From Galbibacter orientalis DSM 19592 (GTDB taxonomy: Bacteria > Bacteroidota > Bacteroidia > Flavobacteriales > Flavobacteriaceae), in assembly GCF_000260115.1 (NCBI RefSeq), contig NZ_JH651379.1, forward strand, positions 1 to 64,000: a stretch of 64,000 nucleotides of DNA. Direction: 5' to 3'. Shown piece after piece: positions 1 through 7,933 of this stretch. Made by a program: the position numbers and the translations under genes. A model generated the notes under the pieces. It searched no databases. It had not been told where the DNA came from and saw only the letters and a program-made list of their open reading frames with translations. Each line of letters begins with the position of its first letter. The stretch's first letter is position 1.

Positions 1-715
1 CCTCACCACGGATAAAATTGGCCATATTATTTTTTTCTATATATGCACCGCCTGTATTAACATTATTTTTTTGCAGGGCATCGAAGACTTGGGAAATAGA
101 AACGTTTAACGCATTCAGTTTTTCGGGATTAATGGCAATTTCATATTGTTTTATAGAGCCCCCAAATGAATTTACCTCTACTACACCTTCGACGAGGGTC
201 ATTTGACGCTTTACGATCCAATCCTGGATGGTACGCAATTCCGTAGGGGAATAAACAGTGTCATACTCTTTTTGGGGCTTTATCGTATATTGATAAATCT
301 CACCCAAACCTGTAGTAATGGGCCCCATAGCGGGACTTCCAAATTTTTCAGGTATTTGGTCCCTGACTTCGTTCAGTTTTTCCTGAACCAGTTGTCGGGG
401 TTTGTAAATGCCCATATCGTCCTCAAAAACAATTGTAACCACGGAAAGGCCAAACCGGGAAACAGATCGTATTTCCGTAACCCCGGGCAGGTTCCCCATT
501 GAGAGTTCTACAGGATAGGTTACAAATTGTTCAATATCTTCTGTTGCAAGATTAGGTGATTGGGTGATCACCTGAACCTGGTTGTTAGTAATATCTGGCA
601 CCGATCCCAGGTTGACGGTCATCATGGACCAAATACCCGTACCTATAAGCGCTAAGGTAAGTAGCCCAATAATAAATTTATTATTAATGGAAAATGAAAT
701 GATTTTGTTAATCAT
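1..715 (-). CDS. CusA/CzcA-type heavy-metal efflux RND permease, N-terminal part (runs off window)
   Basis: Inner-membrane RND pump that exports metal cations through a CusBC/CzcBC-like trans-envelope complex. About 238 N-terminal codons lie in the window and the gene continues past the left edge. The translation opens MINKIISFSINNKFIIGLL (first membrane helix), then has the family periplasmic signature VPDITNNQVQVIT, followed by TYPVE and FEDDMGIY. These match the CusA/CzcA branch rather than the AcrB drug branch. The start ATG is at 715. A His-rich exported protein lies upstream on the same strand, the usual companion of such loci in Flavobacteriaceae. The metal cannot be told from this part of the protein. 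Confidence 0.93.
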   Translation of the reverse strand, partial: MINKIISFSINNKFIIGLLTLALIGTGIWSMMTVNLGSVPDITNNQVQVITQSPNLATEDIEQFVTYPVELSMGNLPGVTEIRSVSRFGLSVVTIVFEDDMGIYKPRQLVQEKLNEVRDQIPEKFGSPAMGPITTGLGEIYQYTIKPQKEYDTVYSPTELRTIQDWIVKRQMTLVEGVVEVNSFGGSIKQYEIAINPEKLNALNVSISQVFDALQKNNVNTGGAYIEKNNMANFIRGE

Positions 716-834
716 AGAAAAAGTATTAATTCAGTTTAAACTGCGCAATGCGAATAGATGCAATGCGTTTATGATGTAATGCTTACTTTAAAAAAGCACC
801 AAGTTAGGACATAGCTATCCTTAAAATAACTGAA

Positions 835-1239
835 TTATACTTGAGGGGGTTGGAAAAGCGCTTCCAGATATCTGGAATGGAAGTTGATTTTATAGAAGTT
901 GTTCTGTTTTTCATTTTCAATCTTTAATCGATTGAATAGAGGTATATTGTTGTTAGCTATTAATAATACAGGATGACAACATTGATGATGGGAATGGACT
1001 GGCATATTCTCCTTATCCTGATCGTTATGATGCCCTTCATTTTTTGAATCATTATCGATGTAATCTTCAACTACATATTCAAGGAAAGAGTCGCCATAAA
1101 CTTTATGGTCTTGATAATGGGTAATAACGTTTGAAATTTCTTTAATTGGTCCACAAAAGTCCATATCAATGCTAATTCCCTGAAAAAAGAATAAAATTGA
1201 CATTGATATGGAAAAAAATATTTTCATAAAGTTTGACAA
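835..1239 (-). CDS. Small exported His/Cys-rich protein next to a metal efflux pump
   Basis: A 134-residue protein (or 130 from an internal Met at codon 5, MKIFFS). A hydrophobic N-terminus (residues about 5-22) looks like a signal peptide or anchor. The middle is acidic and ends in a cluster of His and Cys (HHNDQD, then HSHHQCCHP), which looks like a metal-binding loop. It is transcribed towards the CusA-like gene, with about 120 bp between them. I do not recognise a named family with certainty. The role as a periplasmic metal-binding or sensing accessory is inferred from composition and position only. Confidence 0.6.
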   Translation of the reverse strand: MSNFMKIFFSISMSILFFFQGISIDMDFCGPIKEISNVITHYQDHKVYGDSFLEYVVEDYIDNDSKNEGHHNDQDKENMPVHSHHQCCHPVLLIANNNIPLFNRLKIENEKQNNFYKINFHSRYLEALFQPPQV

Positions 1240-1295
1240 AGATACAAATTAATCGATGCACAGGTTGTGCAAAAAAAATGCTTGGCGGGTAAAGC

Positions 1296-2504
1296 TTAAA
1301 AGTTGATTACACTATCCAATGCCTTATCCGCATCTTTGTGAATAAAGTTTGCTTGGTAATTTATAGTTGTAGTGATGGATGAATGACGGTAAAGTTTTTG
1401 GAGCATTTGAATAGGGATTTTATCGCCTGAGATATTACCAAAACTATGTCTTGCAATGTGCATACTCATCTTTTTGGTTATGCCCAGTTTTGTAGCAACT
1501 TTTTTCAAGTGTCTGTTTAGGTTTCGCGTTATGGTCTGTGTTCTTACAGAGACCTTCTGCGAATCGTCTAAATCGATATCTTTAAGGTAATGAAAAATTA
1601 AATCGTTATCAAGACTATATTTCTCTCGATATCTATTAAGTATTGCACTCGCCTTGTCGGGTGTTTTAAGCGTAACCAATTTACTGTTTTTGTTCATACG
1701 ATAAACTAACCTGCCATCATTAAAGTCAGACCATTTTAATTTTAAAACATCGCCAACCCTTATCCCAGCGAAATAAAAACTAATGAGCCATACGTGAACT
1801 GCGTTCTGTTGAGCCTCGGTTAAGTCTGTGGCATTTTCTAATTTCTGAATTTCTTTGCGGTTCAGTCCAATCTTTTGTGATTCAGGGATTCTTATCTGCA
1901 CTTTCCCTTTTCCGAATGGATATCTGCCCCGGTCAACTAAAGATTCAGATATGGCGAGGTTGTAAATAGTTCGTATTAGAATCAGATAGTTCACTACCGT
2001 TCTCGGCGAACGTTTTTTATCATGAAGCAAGTAGGTCTCGAATTTTTTGAGAAGTGGGACATTAAGCTCATTAAACGATAACTCATTTTTTCTGAGAAAA
2101 CTCTTAAACTTTTTAAGACGACCTAGCTCAGTATCGTATTGGTGATGCTTTTCCCTATTCTTTAAGTTTTCAAGATGCATATCTGCCACGGCAAAGAAAT
2201 TAATTTTTTTGTTTTGCCTAATTTTTTTCTTGATCGCATTGACGGTTTGATAATCTTCGTTATTTTCAGCTTCTAAGACTTTTTTATTTGCCTCAGCAAT
2301 TTTAGTAATTAAAAAGTTATTGATGATGTTGGCATTGGGGTGGGACTTTCTAATACATCTATTTTTTTCATCCCAATGCTTTTCCTCAATATGTTGCCCG
2401 GTTCCCAAATAGGAACTTTTTCTGTCTTTGGTGATCCTGATAGCTATCGGATAACAACCTTCCGGATTTTTTTTCTTGCGGAGTACTGCTTTAACTGTTG
2501 CCAT
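1296..2504 (-). CDS. Tyrosine recombinase (integrase) of the left-hand mobile element
   Basis: A 402-residue site-specific integrase of the Bacteroidota type. It has an N-terminal arm-binding domain (residues 1-90), a SAM-like core-binding domain (about 100-205) and a C-terminal catalytic domain. Visible catalytic motifs are the first Arg in FYFAGIRVGDVLKLKW, the MHIARHSFG box (HxxR) and LYRHSSITTTINYQ with the nucleophilic Tyr. It ends in HKDADKALDSVINF, a tail shared with the second integrase at 42644-43975. The gene sits 160 bp from a tRNA-Met 3' fragment and 36 bp from a tandem 11-bp repeat. This is the classic attachment-proximal position, so it probably excises and integrates the element lying to its left. 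Confidence 0.95.
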   Translation of the reverse strand: MATVKAVLRKKKNPEGCYPIAIRITKDRKSSYLGTGQHIEEKHWDEKNRCIRKSHPNANIINNFLITKIAEANKKVLEAENNEDYQTVNAIKKKIRQNKKINFFAVADMHLENLKNREKHHQYDTELGRLKKFKSFLRKNELSFNELNVPLLKKFETYLLHDKKRSPRTVVNYLILIRTIYNLAISESLVDRGRYPFGKGKVQIRIPESQKIGLNRKEIQKLENATDLTEAQQNAVHVWLISFYFAGIRVGDVLKLKWSDFNDGRLVYRMNKNSKLVTLKTPDKASAILNRYREKYSLDNDLIFHYLKDIDLDDSQKVSVRTQTITRNLNRHLKKVATKLGITKKMSMHIARHSFGNISGDKIPIQMLQKLYRHSSITTTINYQANFIHKDADKALDSVINF

Positions 2505-2539
2505 AATAATTGCTTTAGATTATAAAGATAATAAAAACA

Positions 2540-2560
2540 GGTACAACATAGGTACAACAT
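2540..2560 (+). repeat. Tandem 11-bp repeat, probable integrase arm-type site (element 1)
   Basis: GGTACAACATA is followed directly by GGTACAACAT. It lies between the integrase start (2504) and the tRNA-Met fragment (2666). The same 21-bp unit occurs inverted at 60517-60537, and sister units with changed middle bases occur at 2759, 44024 and 44253, always beside a tRNA 3' end. Arm-site function, and possible repression of the integrase promoter it overlaps, are inferences. Confidence 0.6.
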
Positions 2561-2665
2561 TTTATGCTTTTAATTGATATTATTTGGTTGCATATATTAT
2601 TAAAAGTAGGTTAAATAATTGGTTATCAGTGTTATTGTATATTGTTGATGTTATGCGGTAAAACA

Positions 2666-2711
2666 CTCATAACCCGAAGGTCACTGGTTCGAGTCCAGTT
2701 CCCGCTACTAG
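2666..2711 (+). other. Attachment site: 3' half of a tRNA-Met(CAT) gene
   Basis: The fragment starts at the anticodon loop (CTCATAA), continues through the anticodon-stem 3' strand (CCCGA), the T-arm (ACTGG, TTCGAGT, CCAGT) and the acceptor strand TCCCGCT, and ends ACTAG. No 5' half with a matching AGCGGGA strand lies upstream, so this is not a working tRNA gene. An exact 46-bp copy is at 44151-44196. It marks the junction between the left-hand element and the 41.5 kb element. Confidence 0.85.
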
Positions 2712-2720
2712 CAATGACAA

Positions 2721-2752
2721 GGCTTCACAGAAATGTGAAGCCTTTCTTTTTT
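2721..2752 (+). terminator. Rho-independent terminator after the tRNA fragment
   Basis: A perfect 9-bp stem GGCTTCACA / TGTGAAGCC with a GAAA loop is followed by a T-rich run. It is the kind of terminator that follows tRNA genes, and a hairpin of different sequence sits at the same place after the 44151 copy. Confidence 0.75.
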
Positions 2753-2758
2753 GCAATG

Positions 2759-2779
2759 GGTACAGAATAGGTACAGAAT
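2759..2779 (+). repeat. Tandem 11-bp repeat, distal arm site of the 41.5 kb element
   Basis: GGTACAGAATA followed by GGTACAGAAT. An identical unit in the same orientation lies at 44024-44044, beside the integrase at the other end. The pairing of this sequence with its own element, and not with the left neighbour, supports its role as an element-specific integrase-binding site. Confidence 0.6.
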
Positions 2780-2858
2780 CATAGCATTTTCAATTTGACA
2801 TTTCTCTTGATTTCAAATGATATCATTTTGTAGCAAAAAACAGTATTGATGAAATATT

Positions 2859-4121
2859 TTAATACTTAAACGCATTTTTCATTAATTCCATTTCATTTCT
2901 GGAGATACCCAAATCAATAGCCATTTGCTCCCATTGGGCCACATTCTGCTGAATTGTATTGATAACAGCATTGGCTTTTTTTTCTTTTAACCGAAAATAA
3001 GGAGCGACTTCTCTTACTAAGTCTAAATCCAAAGCATTTTCATTTTCCGAAATATTAAGTTTTAAACCAGTACCATTTGGAGTTGGATTGATATCATAAG
3101 CCGGCGAAAGTATCCAACCGGAATCCGTTAAAAGGAATCCGTGATTGCGAAGGTGATCATCCGTATTCGAAATACAAACATTAAACGCAATACGTCTCCA
3201 TAACTTCTGGAGATCGTTATCAACATCAGCTCCATTCTGCATTAAAAATTCCAGAAGTTCCAAATAACTAACCCCATCTTGATAGTCCGTTCCATCAGTA
3301 TATCCTAATAAGGTCATTGCAGAAGCAAAATGAATACGGGTGCCATCGTTTTTACGATCAAATCGTTGGGTTAGAAATGTATGTTGATGGTGTGAAAATT
3401 TTTGTATCCTTGACGGTGCCATATCAATACCGGATTGAATCGCAAGTCGATAGGCAAGCATTTCCCAAGCACCCATATCTTGCTGGTCATTTTGGCTTGG
3501 AAATTTAGCAATCCATAAACTTCCTTCTGTATCCCGAATATTTGCCTTGGGTCTTGCTCCTCCCAAGGAAGACCCTGGTGCCATTAGCATATTGAGCCAT
3601 TTTAGGTATTTCGGATTGTCTGGGGCGTTTTCTTTTTCAAGTTGTAAGCTGGCAAATTCAAGGTCTCTAAGTGCAGCGAAAGGTGGGGCAGCCATCGCTT
3701 CATTATCATCTAAAAAAGCACCGTTCTGTACTGTTTTAAAACGAAGTCCTCCCATTCGGTTATTATCGTAAACCCCGAGTAGATAATCCGACTCCATTAA
3801 AGTTTTAGGCCGGCGTTCTTCTTTCCTAGCTTTAGCAGCCTCTTTACGCATCATTAGGACTCGACCCCACCGATCAGGTGAAGAATCTAAAAAAATACCG
3901 AAATTGGATTTCTCATTGTTGAGGTACTGGGTACCTTCGAATAATTGTAAATCTGGATCTATGATTTGGGCATAATCCGATTGTAACCACCCTTTATCAT
4001 ATTCAAAAGAAAATATTTCTTTCCCTCTAGATGGCGTGACATATAAACTCCCCATTAGGAATGGTGAGTCTATTCCATCCCAATGCGCATATACCAATAT
4101 TTCTTTTCGTTCCTGTGTCAT
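2859..4121 (-). CDS. hipA: HipA-type serine/threonine kinase toxin
   Basis: A 420-residue type II toxin kinase. HipA proteins phosphorylate glutamyl-tRNA synthetase or similar targets and stop growth. The N-terminal subdomain spans about residues 1-110, followed by the HipA C-terminal kinase fold. Visible motifs are GSSLGGARPKA (about 180-190), the catalytic-loop match NTDDHLRNHGF and the metal-binding SPAYDINP. Full length for the family. It overlaps the upstream hipB by one base (the ATG starts within the TAA of hipB), so the two are co-translated. It is the first cargo gene inside the left end of the element, a common place for stabilising toxin-antitoxin modules. Confidence 0.93.
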   Translation of the reverse strand: MTQERKEILVYAHWDGIDSPFLMGSLYVTPSRGKEIFSFEYDKGWLQSDYAQIIDPDLQLFEGTQYLNNEKSNFGIFLDSSPDRWGRVLMMRKEAAKARKEERRPKTLMESDYLLGVYDNNRMGGLRFKTVQNGAFLDDNEAMAAPPFAALRDLEFASLQLEKENAPDNPKYLKWLNMLMAPGSSLGGARPKANIRDTEGSLWIAKFPSQNDQQDMGAWEMLAYRLAIQSGIDMAPSRIQKFSHHQHTFLTQRFDRKNDGTRIHFASAMTLLGYTDGTDYQDGVSYLELLEFLMQNGADVDNDLQKLWRRIAFNVCISNTDDHLRNHGFLLTDSGWILSPAYDINPTPNGTGLKLNISENENALDLDLVREVAPYFRLKEKKANAVINTIQQNVAQWEQMAIDLGISRNEMELMKNAFKY

Positions 4122-4462
4122 TATTTCTTGGTATTTTTTGGACCACGTTCCTTAACGGTTAGATCAGCATCCTGTATTTTTCTGCCCAATATATCATCGT
4201 CGGCCAAAATCAATATATCCTTCTCCAGACCTAATACTAATAAAACTTGGAGAATAATACCTAAAGAAACTGAAGGACTCCCTTTTTCTAGGGAAGAAAG
4301 TGTGGGACGGGAAATCCCTGCTCGTTCTGAAACCTGATCCATCGTTAGTTTCCTGCGTAAGCGTGCCAACTTGATATTTTCTCCCACTGCTTGTAAAAGC
4401 TTCTTATTTTTAGGTAGTAATATAATACTGCTTCTAGACATAACGTTAAATATATTTTGCAA
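4121..4462 (-). CDS. hipB: HipB-type helix-turn-helix antitoxin
   Basis: A 113-residue DNA-binding antitoxin. An XRE/Cro-type HTH spans about residues 27-80 (KLARLRRKLTMDQVSERAGI then SRPTLSSLEKGSPSVSLG). A lysine-rich C-terminal tail (KERGPKNTKK) could contact HipA. It precedes hipA in the operon and overlaps it by one base. HipB proteins bind operators in their own promoter together with HipA. No clear palindrome stands out in the AT-rich region just above 4462. Confidence 0.9.
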   Translation of the reverse strand: MQNIFNVMSRSSIILLPKNKKLLQAVGENIKLARLRRKLTMDQVSERAGISRPTLSSLEKGSPSVSLGIILQVLLVLGLEKDILILADDDILGRKIQDADLTVKERGPKNTKK

Positions 4463-4526
4463 ATATATGGAATAAAGTAAATAGTATTTTACGTTACGAA
4501 AAAATTTTTTGTTTCCATTGGATGTT

Positions 4527-4765
4527 TATCCAACTTTTTTACAAATAATTTTAGAAAATTTTTCGGAAGGTGTGTCGCTTGGAATTTTTATGGGTTCATT
4601 TATTTCTTCAGCTTTAACCAATCCGTATGCTCCAAACTCTTTTTCCAATGAATGTGAGTCATAAAAGAATAGTTCTATCCCGTGTTTAGTGAGGTATGTA
4701 TTTCTGCTGATTTACTCACCTTTTCCGAATCGGGCATCATTCGTAGAAAGTGCTATAAAAATCAT
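4527..4765 (-). pseudogene. Remnant of a class I SAM-dependent methyltransferase
   Basis: The reverse strand begins MIFIALSTNDARFGKGE and hits a stop. A shifted frame then reads YLTKHGIELFFYDSHSLEKE, FGAYGLVKAEEINEP and a Lys-rich end CKKVG. The second part resembles the C-terminus of tellurite/thiopurine-type methyltransferases, and the first resembles the motif before it (DxRFGKGxxV). An internal deletion and stop make it non-functional. It lies between hipB and the exporter, and no intact copy is in the window. The family assignment is from memory of the motif order. Confidence 0.45.
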
Positions 4766-4772
4766 AATACCT

Positions 4773-5669
4773 CTATTTTGATTTTATAATCAGGAACAAT
4801 CCAATCAGAAGAATTAAAGCTCCTGGCCAAAACAAGAAATCGGGAATTTCATCTAGGAATATAATCGCTAAAAATGCGGCCAACAGTGGGGTAAGCAACC
4901 TTAATGACGTAACTGTGACCGAAACCAAAACCGAAGAAGCGTAGGCATAACACAGTGTAGGTAAAAGGGTAGCTAAAATTCCTAAGGCCAAGAAGTAATA
5001 TAAGGCATTAAAATCCAGAAAATTAATAATAGAACCCATATCTCCAGAAAAACCAATGATAAGGAGGCTTATGGCACTGCCGACAAAAAATGTAAAAAAA
5101 CTTGCTAGTTGTGAGGAGGGTTTTTTCTCAATTGGAATGTTCCTATAAAAAATAGAATATAATGCCATTGCTGCCCCGGCAACTAATGCCATAAAATCTC
5201 CTAATAAATGCAACGTACCAGAAGAAAATTGGGGAGAGGAATTTCCTGAGATCACTACTAAAATCACTCCAATCATTCCCAAAGATATGCCCCATATTTC
5301 CTGAGACGAAATTGAAAGACCTTTACTTCTTTTGTAAATCAAGGCAAACAATGGAGTTGTATTAGTAAGTATGGAGACTTCTGCTACCGGCGCAATCTGA
5401 TAAGAGGTCACAACCAGCAAAAAATAGCAGGCCATAAGAGTTCCCAATCCCCAGGCTTGTTTAGACTTCCATATTTTTTTGCCTAATGAGTTTTGGCGAA
5501 TCAAGAAAAATAAAAGAATAAATATCAGACCAATAAAACAACGTCCAGCTATAATTTCCAAGGCAGAAAAATCCTTTAAAAATCGTACAAAGATACCTGT
5601 AGTTGACCAAGCCAATGCTGAGAACAAAGCAGCTAAAAAGCCTAATTGCTTGGTATTTTTAAAACTCAT
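4773..5669 (-). CDS. EamA/DMT-family inner-membrane transporter
   Basis: A 298-residue drug/metabolite transporter with about ten hydrophobic helices arranged as two EamA repeats. The N-terminal repeat begins LGFLAALFSALAWSTTGIFVR, and the second is near residues 150-295. Members export amino acids, metabolites or toxic compounds, and the substrate cannot be read from the sequence. It is a single gene whose promoter region (5670-5936) separates it from the flavoprotein cluster. The methyltransferase relic lies just downstream. Confidence 0.88.
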   Translation of the reverse strand: MSFKNTKQLGFLAALFSALAWSTTGIFVRFLKDFSALEIIAGRCFIGLIFILLFFLIRQNSLGKKIWKSKQAWGLGTLMACYFLLVVTSYQIAPVAEVSILTNTTPLFALIYKRSKGLSISSQEIWGISLGMIGVILVVISGNSSPQFSSGTLHLLGDFMALVAGAAMALYSIFYRNIPIEKKPSSQLASFFTFFVGSAISLLIIGFSGDMGSIINFLDFNALYYFLALGILATLLPTLCYAYASSVLVSVTVTSLRLLTPLLAAFLAIIFLDEIPDFLFWPGALILLIGLFLIIKSK

Positions 5670-5936
5670 AACTTGTAATTGGTTTTAATGTTAAGATATT
5701 ATTTTGTCATGAGGTAGTTCTCAATTGCTAAAGTAATTCATAAAAAATACCCAGTCGAAATATTATCTAACTAATAATTGATAACAAATAGCTTTTATAA
5801 AATGATAAATGAACCAATTTTTTATTTCCTTTTTGCTATTATGAAATAATTTTCTATTATTTATGAACATATTTTGTCTTTAAGAATGTGTCATTCATAA
5901 CCGTTTTGGTTTATAGAGAAAATTATATTCTGTACA

Positions 5937-6104
5937 TTAATTAGCTCCTTCAACACGTAAAATGCTATGATCACAAGGATAGTTTGCTATGGGTGTCTCT
6001 ATATCAAAGTCAATCTTTAAATCGGAGAAAGAGATTTTAAGGCATTTTATCATCTGGTTTCCAGACATTTGATTTGGAGTATTGGTGATGAATACTTCAA
6101 TCAT
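5937..6104 (-). CDS. 55-residue protein of unknown function downstream of a flavoprotein
   Basis: A short ORF (ATG at 6104, TAA at 5937) on the same strand as, and 13 bp after, the thioredoxin-reductase-like gene. The sequence starts MIEVFITNTP, has SFSDLKIDFDIE in the middle and ends SILRVEGAN. The beta-alpha-beta look with LKIDFD and ILRVEG recalls small ferredoxin-like proteins of Flavobacteria. A single Cys is present in MIKCLK and one in PCDHS. Close spacing suggests an operon. Function unknown. Confidence 0.5.
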   Translation of the reverse strand: MIEVFITNTPNQMSGNQMIKCLKISFSDLKIDFDIETPIANYPCDHSILRVEGAN

Positions 6105-6117
6105 TATCTTAATTTTA

Positions 6118-7023
6118 TTAAAAATGTTCTTTGGTCAATTCGGCGTTGACCATTGCGCCGGCGAGGTTTCCATTGGCCACGGCAGTAGCCACAGAACGCA
6201 TCATTGTCGAATTATCTCCACAGACATAGATACCCTCAATAGTTGTTTGCTGAAATTCATTGACCTTGATATGGCCGTGCTCTGTCAATTCACAGCCTAA
6301 AGAAACCGGTATGTCGGAATGTTGAGTAGTTGGAAATCCTGCATAAACTGCATCGAAAACTACTTTTTCTCCAGTACTAAAGATTACCTTCTGGAGATAG
6401 CCCTCCTGATGTTCAAGTTCTGAAATTTCAGTTTCGATGATATTTATATTATGCGATTCCAGTTTAGCCAGTTGTTCGGATGAGAAATCTGCTTTGCCGG
6501 TCGTCAGGATGGTTAAATGATCTGTGAGGTTGTTCACTAGTGAAGCTAGGTGAAATGCACGCTCACCATTCGCCATAATACCTGTTTTCTTATTTCGAAA
6601 TTCATAACCGTGACAATAGGGACAATGGATCATCGAAATTCCCCAACATTCTGCAAAACCCCTGATATTGGGAATCAAATCCTTTATCCCGGTAGCAAAG
6701 ATCACCTTCTTGGTAGTAAATTTTTCCCCTGATTTAATAATAACTGAGAAGCCATTTTTACTTTTTTCCGCATTGACAGCAAGATCATTAACAAAATCTA
6801 TTGTTTTGTATTTTAGAACTTGTTCTTTGGCTTTTGCCGCTATTTCTGCTGGAGGAATGCCATCCTGTGTAATAAAATTATGCGAATGCGGGGTCTGCCG
6901 ATTACAGGGATGACCGTTATCAATAATCAACACTTTTCGCAGGGAGCGTCCTAATGCCATTGCTGCGGAGAGGCCAGCATAACTTCCGCCCACTATAATT
7001 ACTTCAAAATTTTTAGTACTCAT
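6118..7023 (-). CDS. Thioredoxin-reductase-like NAD(P)/FAD-dependent oxidoreductase
   Basis: A 301-residue flavoprotein with the two-dinucleotide-binding fold. The FAD site is VGGSYAGLSAAMALG near residue 12, the redox disulfide is CPYC (about 134-137) in HCPYCHGYE, and a second nucleotide-binding region follows (GIMANGERAFHLASL). The FAD-closing motif YVCGDNSTMMRS lies near residue 268. Length matches thioredoxin-reductase paralogs lacking a partner thioredoxin. It is followed by a 55-residue ORF and preceded by a TetR gene on the same strand. A perfect inverted repeat (7040-7057) sits just before its start and is the likely operator. Substrate unknown. Confidence 0.9.
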   Translation of the reverse strand: MSTKNFEVIIVGGSYAGLSAAMALGRSLRKVLIIDNGHPCNRQTPHSHNFITQDGIPPAEIAAKAKEQVLKYKTIDFVNDLAVNAEKSKNGFSVIIKSGEKFTTKKVIFATGIKDLIPNIRGFAECWGISMIHCPYCHGYEFRNKKTGIMANGERAFHLASLVNNLTDHLTILTTGKADFSSEQLAKLESHNINIIETEISELEHQEGYLQKVIFSTGEKVVFDAVYAGFPTTQHSDIPVSLGCELTEHGHIKVNEFQQTTIEGIYVCGDNSTMMRSVATAVANGNLAGAMVNAELTKEHF

Positions 7024-7039
7024 TGTTTTAAATTTAAAC

Positions 7040-7057
7040 TGTCTCAGAAATGAGACA
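7040..7057. promoter_or_regulatory. Inverted repeat operator between TetR gene and flavoprotein gene
   Basis: TGTCTCA-GAAA-TGAGACA, perfect 7-bp arms, 17 bp before the flavoprotein ATG. The half-site resembles the TGTGACA found in the repeat upstream of the tetR gene (7658-7674). Binding by the TetR protein is inferred. Confidence 0.6.
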
Positions 7058-7074
7058 TATTGATGTAAATTTTT

Positions 7075-7641
7075 TTAAGGTGCTATTGCTTTTATATAGG
7101 AAGTCCAGGCGAGCTCCTTGATTTCCTCAAAACTTTTAGTTGTGGTTTGCCTTGCGTTGACCGTACTTTCAATAATTCCGGAATGTAAAACCTGTATCCA
7201 TTCTGGGGACATTGCTGGACTTATCTTACCCTCTTTCTGTAATTCGATGATAATACCTTGGAATTGGTTATAGATATGATCGTAATCCGCACAATTCTTA
7301 TTTTGGTGGGTATGTTTATGATCTTTACTTTGATGCAGTTTATAAAAAACGGAATATTTTGCTCCACAATCAATTCCGGCGTAGAGCATCCGTTCTAATT
7401 GAATGAGAGCATCATCGCTGCTCTGAATAGCCGATATCATTGCTTTTTTGCAGCTTGATTCTATGGCTTGTTTGCAAACTGCTACAAGTTCATTCCGATC
7501 TTTAAAGTAACGATGCAATGTTCTTCTGGTCACTGCTGCATTATCCGCAACTTTTTGCAAAGGAGCAGATAGGTCTTCATTGAAGATCCTGATGGCAGAT
7601 TCTATGATTCGTTTTTTTGTATGGGTCATAAGACAAGGCAA
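7075..7641 (-). CDS. TetR/AcrR-family transcriptional regulator
   Basis: A 188-residue repressor. The N-terminal HTH occupies about residues 8-55 (RIIESAIRIFNEDLSAPLQK, then TRRTLHRYFKDRNEL). The C-terminal ligand domain carries a Cys/His-rich stretch (KDHKHTHQNKNCADYD), which is uncommon and could bind metal. It is co-directional with the flavoprotein gene 51 bp downstream. Inverted repeats lie both before its own start (7658-7674) and before the flavoprotein (7040-7057), which suggests it controls itself and that gene. Confidence 0.88.
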   Translation of the reverse strand: MPCLMTHTKKRIIESAIRIFNEDLSAPLQKVADNAAVTRRTLHRYFKDRNELVAVCKQAIESSCKKAMISAIQSSDDALIQLERMLYAGIDCGAKYSVFYKLHQSKDHKHTHQNKNCADYDHIYNQFQGIIIELQKEGKISPAMSPEWIQVLHSGIIESTVNARQTTTKSFEEIKELAWTSYIKAIAP

Positions 7642-7657
7642 AGATATAAATATTTCT

Positions 7658-7674
7658 CAAATGTGTGACATTTG
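7658..7674. promoter_or_regulatory. Inverted repeat operator upstream of tetR
   Basis: CAAATGT-GTG-ACATTTG, perfect 7-bp arms, 16 bp upstream of the tetR ATG. Probably an autoregulatory site, although the symmetry differs from the 7040 repeat and only the inner TGTGACA is shared. Confidence 0.5.
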
Positions 7675-7773
7675 AATTTGGTACAATATTTTCCAATATA
7701 AAGTATAATTAGTCCAAAAGGCATTATTCTTTTATGGAGTTTACTCAGCACATTCCTCCATTTTAGAAAAAAG

Positions 7774-7796
7774 CCTGTCCTGAGCATAGTCGAAGG
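7774..7796. repeat. Dispersed repeat-like palindrome (CCTGTCCTGAG...TCGAAGG)
   Basis: The stretch from CCTGTCCTGAG to AGTCGAAGG matches, as I remember it, a short palindromic repeat scattered through many bacterial genomes. It lies in the non-coding gap between tetR and the SDR gene (7642-7933), where I see nothing else. Only one copy is visible here. Confidence 0.35.
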
Positions 7797-7933
7797 GCAA
7801 TATTTCGAGCAATGAATTTTTTTACAAAGTCTCGAACACCAACCACAATTCAATTTGAATACTAAAATCCCTTATTTGATTACTTTTAACTTTTAAGCCT
7901 TCAATAAGTTTGTGTGTAAAAAAAACAATATAT

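Noticed and set aside
18-779. Three short plus-strand ORFs at the left edge
   Set aside because: They are antisense to the clear CusA/CzcA frame on the minus strand and have no family features.
2640-2711. A working tRNA-Met gene
   Set aside because: Only the 3' half is present; there is no AGCGGGA acceptor strand, D-arm or 5' anticodon strand upstream. The same holds at 44151.
7626-7853. 75-residue minus-strand ORF upstream of tetR
   Set aside because: Low-complexity, overlaps the tetR start and an operator palindrome, and contains a dispersed repeat. Not coding-like.
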